DNA from: Frankiaceae bacterium
Lineage (GTDB): Bacteria; Actinomycetota; Actinomycetes; JAFAQI01
Assembly (NCBI GenBank): GCA_030840545.1
Contig: JAVEEH010000059.1
Location: 1-10,542 of the forward strand
Direction of reading: 5' to 3'
Length of the DNA stretch: 10,542 bases
Part shown: positions 6,809 through 10,542 of the stretch, one piece after another
How the letters are laid out: every line of letters starts with the position of its first letter
Position numbering within the stretch: position 1 is the stretch's first letter
Position numbers and translations under genes: made by a program
Notes under the pieces: generated by a model
The model's database searches: none
Told to the model about the DNA's origin: nothing
What the model saw: only the letters and a program-made list of their open reading frames with translations

Positions 6809-7215
6809 GAGGCGGGTCGGCCTTGGGCTCGCGCGGCTCGGGCTCGTCGCAGCGCCGCCGCATAGTCCTTGTTCTCCGGGCGCATGGCTGCGGCCAGGGC
6901 AAGGTGCTCGACCGCGTCGTCGTGCCGTTGCAAGCGAGCGGACGCAAGGCCCAGCCCGAACAAGGCGTAGTCGTCGGTGGGGTTGTCGGCGACGATCGCT
7001 GCGAAGTTGTCGCGGGCGAGGTCGAAGCTGCCGGAGTCGAACTGAGCCCGCGCCAGCGCCTCGCGCGCGCTGCGCGAGGCCGGCTCGGCCCGGACCGCGT
7101 GCTCGAGCAACGACGCCGCGGCCGCAGGGCTGCGCGCGTCGAGCAGCTGCACCCCCCGGACGTACCAGTCATAAGCATCTCCGCGCGGCTCGGTGCGCTG
7201 AACCTGCTCGTCCAT
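6805..7215 (-). CDS. Three-repeat TPR protein, function unknown
   Basis: The protein has 136 residues. It consists of three back-to-back 34-residue TPR units at 13-46, 47-80 and 81-114, each with the pattern of two helices and a conserved Ala/Gly/Pro at the turns, followed by an Ala/Arg-rich tail. There is no signal peptide or membrane segment, so it should be a cytosolic protein-protein adaptor. The ATG at 7215 is set by GGAGAGAAGG five bases upstream. It overlaps the HAD phosphatase by four bases, which suggests the two products are made together. A partner is not evident from the sequence. Confidence 0.85.
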   Translation of the reverse strand: MDEQVQRTEPRGDAYDWYVRGVQLLDARSPAAAASLLEHAVRAEPASRSAREALARAQFDSGSFDLARDNFAAIVADNPTDDYALFGLGLASARLQRHDDAVEHLALAAAMRPENKDYAAALRRARAARAQGRPAS

Positions 7216-7220
7216 GTCAA

Positions 7221-7230
7221 CCTTCTCTCC
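7221..7230 (-). promoter_or_regulatory. Ribosome binding site of the small TPR gene
   Basis: The minus-strand GGAGAGAAGG lies five bases before ATG 7215, an optimal spacing that fixes the start. Confidence 0.65.
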
Positions 7231-7291
7231 GCGTCCCGGCGGACCTGGCAGCGCCGCTTCCCGCCCACTCAGCGTCTCGCACCCAGGGGCG

Positions 7292-7318
7292 TTGGCGGCG
7301 GCGCCACGTCCGTACTAT
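7292..7318 (+). promoter_or_regulatory. Candidate promoter of the DUF1015 gene, probably leaderless
   Basis: The hexamer TACTAT at 7313-7318 fits TAnnnT well. With the usual six bases to the start point, transcription would begin on the A of ATG 7325. A weak -35 candidate TTGGCG is at 7292-7297, but its spacer is only 15 bases. No Shine-Dalgarno sequence precedes the ATG, as expected for leaderless mRNA, which is common in actinobacteria. Confidence 0.55.
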
Positions 7319-7324
7319 CGCGGG

Positions 7325-8626
7325 ATGCCCAACCCACCGTCCGAGCACGGCATTCCAGCTGCCCCCCGCCCGGATGGGCTGGTGCTCGCTCCATTCCGCG
7401 CGCTCCGCTACGACCCGGCGCGCGTCGACCCGGCCACGGTGGTGGCGCCGCCCTACGACGTGATCGATGCGGCGGAGCAGGCGTCGCTCGAGGCCCGCGA
7501 CCCGTTCAACGTGGTCCGGTTGACGCTCCCGAGGGACGAGGAGGGGCCGGACAGCCGCTATCGCCTCGCCGGCCACCGGCTCGACGCCTGGCGCCGCGAC
7601 GGAATCCTGCAAGCGGACCCGGAGCCGGCGCTCTATGTGTATGAGCAGCAGGCGGACGGCCACGTCCAGCGCGGAATCCTGGGAGCGCTGGGCCTTACCC
7701 CGGCCGAGGACGGCATCGTCCTCCCGCACGAGAACACGATGGCCGGTCCCGTAGCCGACCGGCTGGCGCTCATGACCGCGGTCGAAGCGGACCTGGAGCC
7801 GATCTTCCTCGTCTACGACGGCGGCGGGGCCGCCAGCCAGCTGGTTGCCGGTATCGAATCGACACCACCACTTGTCGACATGACGACTCCGGGAGGTGTC
7901 GGGCATCGTCTGTGGGCCGTGACAGACCCGACGACGCTGGCAGCCGTTGCCGAGGACCTGCATGCCCGCAAGGCGGTCATCGCCGACGGTCACCATCGAT
8001 ATGCGACGTTCCTGCGCTATCAGGCCGACCGGCACGCGGCCGGCGATGGAGCCGGACCGTGGGACCTGGGCCTCGCGTTCCTTGTTGACGGCTCCGCGTT
8101 CGGCCCGCAGGTGCATCCCATCCACCGTGTGGTGCCGGGGCTCGCTCCCGAGGACGCCGCAGTGCGGGCAGGCGCAGGCTTCCGCGTGCAGGAAGTCACC
8201 GGCGGCGTCGAGGACGCAATGGACGGGTTGGCCAAGGCTGGGGTCGACGGCACAGCGTTCGTCGTCACCGATGGGGACCGGTCCTGGCTGCTGACCGATC
8301 CCGACGCAGCGCAGCTGGAGGCGGCGTTGCCGACGGATCGCTCAGATGCCTGGCGCTCGCTCGACGTGACGGTCGCGCACCTGTTCCTCATTCGAGTGCT
8401 GTGGACGCTCGAGGACAGGGAGGACGTCGTCGACTTCAAGCACGACGTGCCGGCCGCCCTCGAAGCCGCGCGTCAGACCGGCGGGGTCGCGTTGCTGCTC
8501 AACCCGACGCCGGTGGCCGATGTCGCGGCGGTCGCGGCCGCGGGCGACCGGATGCCGCGCAAGTCGACGCTGTTCGTGCCCAAGCCCGCGACCGGGTTGG
8601 TCATGCGGGCCTTCGCCGACGACTAG
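7325..8626 (+). CDS. DUF1015 family protein, function unknown
   Basis: The protein has 433 residues, the normal family length. Conserved blocks are LVLAPFRALRYDP (19-31), VVAPPYDVID (39-48), RDPFNVVRL (58-66), ENTMAGPVADRLALM (136-150), EPIFLVYDG (158-166), the hallmark IADGHHRYATFLRYQ (219-233), VHPIHRVV (263-270) and the C-terminal GDRMPRKSTLFVPKPATGL (407-425). The clustered His residues (H223, H224, H264, H267) suggest a metal or phosphate-ligand site, but no reaction is known to me for this family. It is soluble, with no signal peptide. The frame is open upstream to 7214, but the recognisable protein begins near ATG 7325 and the upstream part reads as intergenic DNA. It is divergent from the TPR-HAD unit and overlaps the ssb-like gene tail to tail by 26 bases. 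Confidence 0.9.
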   Translation: MPNPPSEHGIPAAPRPDGLVLAPFRALRYDPARVDPATVVAPPYDVIDAAEQASLEARDPFNVVRLTLPRDEEGPDSRYRLAGHRLDAWRRDGILQADPEPALYVYEQQADGHVQRGILGALGLTPAEDGIVLPHENTMAGPVADRLALMTAVEADLEPIFLVYDGGGAASQLVAGIESTPPLVDMTTPGGVGHRLWAVTDPTTLAAVAEDLHARKAVIADGHHRYATFLRYQADRHAAGDGAGPWDLGLAFLVDGSAFGPQVHPIHRVVPGLAPEDAAVRAGAGFRVQEVTGGVEDAMDGLAKAGVDGTAFVVTDGDRSWLLTDPDAAQLEAALPTDRSDAWRSLDVTVAHLFLIRVLWTLEDREDVVDFKHDVPAALEAARQTGGVALLLNPTPVADVAAVAAAGDRMPRKSTLFVPKPATGLVMRAFADD

Positions 8627-8957
8627 CCGGCGACGAGAGTCGCCGGGCGCGCTCGACCTCAACGACCATGAAGGGTCGCGAGCCGGCGCCGACGCGGTAG
8701 AACCGCCGCCGGATGGCGCCACTGACCTCGACGAGGTCACCGGTCTGCCAGGCGGCGAGACTGCGACGCAGGCGAGCGGCGTGCGCGGTGCACTCGAAGG
8801 AGTCACGACCGGTCCCGACCTCTGGATCGCGGACAACGTCGAGCCGGAACGTGACGATGACCCGGCCGTCGGCCAGGGTGCGCTCCTCGGGTGGTGCCGT
8901 CACCTCCCCGACGAGGACGACTTCGTTGCGGTGCTCTGGCGCGGTGGTCTCTGTCAT
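8601..8957 (-). CDS. Short single-stranded DNA-binding (OB-fold) protein
   Basis: The protein has 118 residues. It begins MTETTAPEHRNEVVLVGEVT, and NEVVLVGEVTAPPEERTLADG (11-31) followed by VIVTFRLDVVRD (33-44) matches the first strands of bacterial SSB. DSFECTAHAARLRRSLAAWQ and GDLVEVSGAIRRRFY continue the OB-fold. The acidic C-terminal tail of housekeeping SSB is absent. Instead the end is basic (SPASRRRRPA). It is therefore a short SSB paralogue, probably not the replicative SSB. ATG 8957 is chosen because of the strong ribosome binding site and the family start. The frame stays open 94 codons further, but that part is unrelated Pro/Thr/Arg-rich shadow. It lies 112 bases after the Arg-rich TPR gene. 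Its last 26 bases overlap the end of the DUF1015 gene. Confidence 0.85.
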   Translation of the reverse strand: MTETTAPEHRNEVVLVGEVTAPPEERTLADGRVIVTFRLDVVRDPEVGTGRDSFECTAHAARLRRSLAAWQTGDLVEVSGAIRRRFYRVGAGSRPFMVVEVERARRLSSPASRRRRPA

Positions 8958-8963
8958 GGCGAA

Positions 8964-8971
8964 CCCTCCCT
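8964..8971 (-). promoter_or_regulatory. Ribosome binding site of the ssb-like gene
   Basis: The minus-strand AGGGAGGG lies six bases before ATG 8957. It decides this start against the much longer upstream open frame. Confidence 0.7.
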
Positions 8972-9069
8972 GGTATGTGCGAAGGGTGCCCGGCGCGCCG
9001 ACGTGGGCGGGGCCGTCGTACGAGGAATGTGGACGAGCGTCGAGGGGTCGCGGCGCTGTGGATGGTCCG

Positions 9070-9930
9070 TCAATCGGGAGGGAGTGACGCCGCACGGTCG
9101 GCGGCGTCGGTCTCGGCGTCGTCATCGACTGCCGCGACCGAGTCGAACCAGCGGCGGGCTTCGTCGACCCGGTCGGCGGCGAGGAGGGCTTCGGCGTAGG
9201 CGTACCAGAGTCGCGCCGTCCACGGCTGCAGGCGGTCACTGTCGAGGGCGTGACCTTGCAGGCCGACGACAGCCGCCTCGTTCTCGCCGCGGTCGCGACG
9301 GGCGCCGGAGACCACGATGGCGAGCTCGACCCGCGCGGCCGGGTCCAGCTTGGCGACGTCAGGGTCCTTGGCGAAGGCCAGCGCGCGTTCGGGGCGGCCG
9401 AGGCCGCGCTCCGCGTCCGCCAGGATCGGCAGGTGCGACGGGTCGCCCGTCATACGGCGGACGGCACGCAGCTCGGCGATCGCGGCGGCGAACTCGCCGG
9501 TCCGGTAGGCGGTGATGCCGGCGGCCTCGCGGACGATGGCAAGCCGCGGGGCCAGCGACCGGGCGTACCAGGCATGGGCGTGTGCCGCAGCCGGATCATC
9601 GTCAAGGAGGAGCCCGGCTGCGAGGAGGTGGCTGGTGACCCGCTCGGCAAGCGAGGTCGGCAGGCTCCGCAGCTCTGCCCGGGCGTCGCGATCGAGCTCA
9701 GCCGGCGGAAGGTCCTCGGGCAGCGGGGGCTCGGCCGGTCTGGGCCGGCGGTCGTCGTGCGGGCCGGCCGGCCGCTGCCTGGTGGCGCCCCGATCCGTCG
9801 GCGGACGTCCCGCGCCCTCGCGACGGTCCCGAGCGCGGTCCGGCGCGGGTCGGTCGCGGCCCGCCGGGTTGCTGCGACCGGGCTGGCCGGCTGCGCCGGA
9901 TCGGCCGGGTCGACGCTCGGGCGGTGGCAC
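9070..9930 (-). CDS. TPR-like protein with Arg/Pro-rich disordered N-terminus, function unknown
   Basis: The protein has 286 residues. Residues 1-70 are almost entirely Pro, Arg, Gly, Asp and Ala with RGD/DRR-type clusters, and should be disordered and basic. The conserved core starts near 71 (LPEDLPPAELDRDARAELRS, 70-89) and continues as helical repeats: HLLAAGLLLDDDPAAAHAHA (101-120), AIVREAAGITAYRTGEFAAA (131-150) and LPILADAERGLGRPERALAF (167-186). A last TPR-like pair follows around 233-267 and an acidic tail at 267-286. I recognise it as a widespread actinobacterial TPR family, probably that of Rv1691, but no function is known. The GTG start at 9930 is supported by AGGAGGAG six bases upstream. 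Only 40 bases separate it from the rRNA operon terminator, and no promoter hexamer is visible there. The basic tail could bind RNA, but that is inference. Confidence 0.85.
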   Translation of the reverse strand: MPPPERRPGRSGAAGQPGRSNPAGRDRPAPDRARDRREGAGRPPTDRGATRQRPAGPHDDRRPRPAEPPLPEDLPPAELDRDARAELRSLPTSLAERVTSHLLAAGLLLDDDPAAAHAHAWYARSLAPRLAIVREAAGITAYRTGEFAAAIAELRAVRRMTGDPSHLPILADAERGLGRPERALAFAKDPDVAKLDPAARVELAIVVSGARRDRGENEAAVVGLQGHALDSDRLQPWTARLWYAYAEALLAADRVDEARRWFDSVAAVDDDAETDAADRAASLPPD

Positions 9931-9936
9931 GCTCTG

Positions 9937-9944
9937 CTCCTCCT
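9937..9944 (-). promoter_or_regulatory. Ribosome binding site of the Arg-rich TPR gene
   Basis: The minus-strand AGGAGGAG, nearly perfect, lies six bases before GTG 9930 and fixes the start. Confidence 0.75.
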
Positions 9945-9970
9945 GCGATGGCTGAACTGGGCGGGAAACG

Positions 9971-10004
9971 ACGAAAGGCCTCCCGAACCCGGGAGGCCTT
10001 TCGT
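9971..10004 (-). terminator. rRNA operon terminator hairpin
   Basis: This is a perfect 15-bp inverted repeat, ACGAAAGGCCTCCCG and its complement, around a 4-base loop (AACC on the plus strand). It starts nine bases after the estimated 5S 3' end. Read on the minus strand the 3' arm ends CCTTTCGT and is followed by CGTTTCCC, a weak T-rich tail. Size and place fit a Rho-independent terminator of the rrn operon. The symmetry means it could also stop plus-strand transcription. Confidence 0.88.
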
Positions 10005-10013
10005 TGAAGATGT

Positions 10014-10130
10014 CCGGCGGCGTCCTACTCTCCCACCCCGTCCCCAGGGCAGTACCATCGGCGCTGAAGGGCTTAGCTTCCGGGTTCGGAATGGGACCGG
10101 GCGTTTCCCCTTCGCTATTGTGCCGCCGAA
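10014..10130 (-). rRNA. rrf: 5S ribosomal RNA
   Basis: The transcript is on the minus strand and about 117 nt long. The ends CGGCGGC and GCCGCCG pair as helix I. The inside shows the conserved GGTCCCATTCCGAACCCGGA segment (loop B/C region), AAGCTAAGCCCTTCAGCGCC, GATGGTACTGC and GGGTGGGAGAGTAGG. Exact ends are uncertain by a few bases. It follows 23S by about 83 bases in the standard 23S-5S order. Confidence 0.96.
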
Positions 10131-10213
10131 ACTCTATGGAGTTGTGGCCTCACCTTCGTTCGAAGGCAACCGACCGCATCTCGGGAACCGCACAGTGGAC
10201 GCGTAGCTTCTTT
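10131..10213 (-). other. 23S-5S internal transcribed spacer
   Basis: About 83 bases lie between the estimated 23S 3' end and the 5S 5' end. No tRNA fits here. Two short inverted repeats are visible: AACTC-TATG-GAGTT (10130-10143), which touches the 5S 5' end, and CCTTC-GTTC-GAAGG (10153-10166). They may guide precursor folding or RNase processing. The boundaries depend on the mature rRNA ends, which were judged by eye. Confidence 0.7.

Positions 10214-10542
<329 letters not shown>

Noticed and set aside
7214..7324. 37-codon N-terminal extension of DUF1015
   Set aside because: It overlaps the divergent regulatory region and the start of the TPR gene. The family N-terminus begins after 7325, and the -10 hexamer lies inside this stretch.
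8958..9239. 94-codon N-terminal extension of the ssb-like gene
   Set aside because: It overlaps the Arg-rich TPR gene, has shadow-like composition, and the strong ribosome binding site at 8964-8971 marks ATG 8957 as the start.
10153..10166. CCTTCGTTCGAAGG as a possible LexA or regulator box
   Set aside because: It resembles half of the actinobacterial SOS motif only superficially, lacks the right spacing, and lies inside the transcribed 23S-5S spacer, where an RNA hairpin is the simpler reading.

Overview
The window looks like a chromosomal core region of a high-GC Gram-positive bacterium (Actinomycetota). The evidence is the strong G+C bias, the actinobacterium-specific genes steA and mctB/steB, and a gene order close to what I recall of the Mycobacterium tuberculosis Rv1691-Rv1698 neighbourhood (HAD phosphatase, small ORF, tlyA, NAD kinase, recN, steA, mctB). 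I cannot name the genus from sequence reading alone.

Layout from left to right: (1) 1-5309, minus strand, is a compact series of genes read right to left. The order is a 65-residue acidic protein, tlyA (rRNA 2'-O-methyltransferase), ppnK (NAD kinase), recN (DNA repair ATPase), steA, and the 5' part of mctB/steB, which runs off the left edge. Most junctions are 4-base stop/start overlaps or a 1-base gap. The only real gap is 78 bases in front of recN. (2) 5310-5415 is a divergent intergenic region with a pair of mirrored TAGCGT hexamers. (3) 5416-5766, plus strand, is a lone small SCP2-like gene. (4) 5777-7215, minus strand, is a two-gene unit: a three-repeat TPR protein, then a HAD-IIA phosphatase. 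(5) 7216-7324 is a second divergent region. It carries a -10 hexamer placed so that the DUF1015 transcript may be leaderless. (6) 7325-8626, plus strand, is a DUF1015 protein. It overlaps by 26 bases, tail to tail, a small minus-strand OB-fold SSB-like gene (8601-8957). (7) 9070-9930, minus strand, is an Arg/Pro-rich TPR-like protein. (8) 9971-10542, minus strand, is the end of an rRNA operon: a terminator hairpin, 5S rRNA, a spacer, and the 3' end of 23S rRNA, which is cut by the right edge.

Functional themes are ribosome production and modification (rRNA operon, TlyA), DNA maintenance (RecN, SSB-like protein), NADP supply (NAD kinase), and cell envelope and division (SteA with MctB/SteB). 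The genes with unknown roles are the 65-residue protein, the SCP2-like protein, DUF1015 and the two TPR proteins. I see no mobile element, CRISPR array, tRNA, toxin-antitoxin pair, phage gene or biosynthetic cluster. This is mainly an ordinary conserved region. Its most interesting points are regulatory (candidate leaderless starts, divergent promoter symmetry, a protein gene directly behind an rrn terminator) and the conserved small genes of unknown function. No gap between features exceeds 300 bases.
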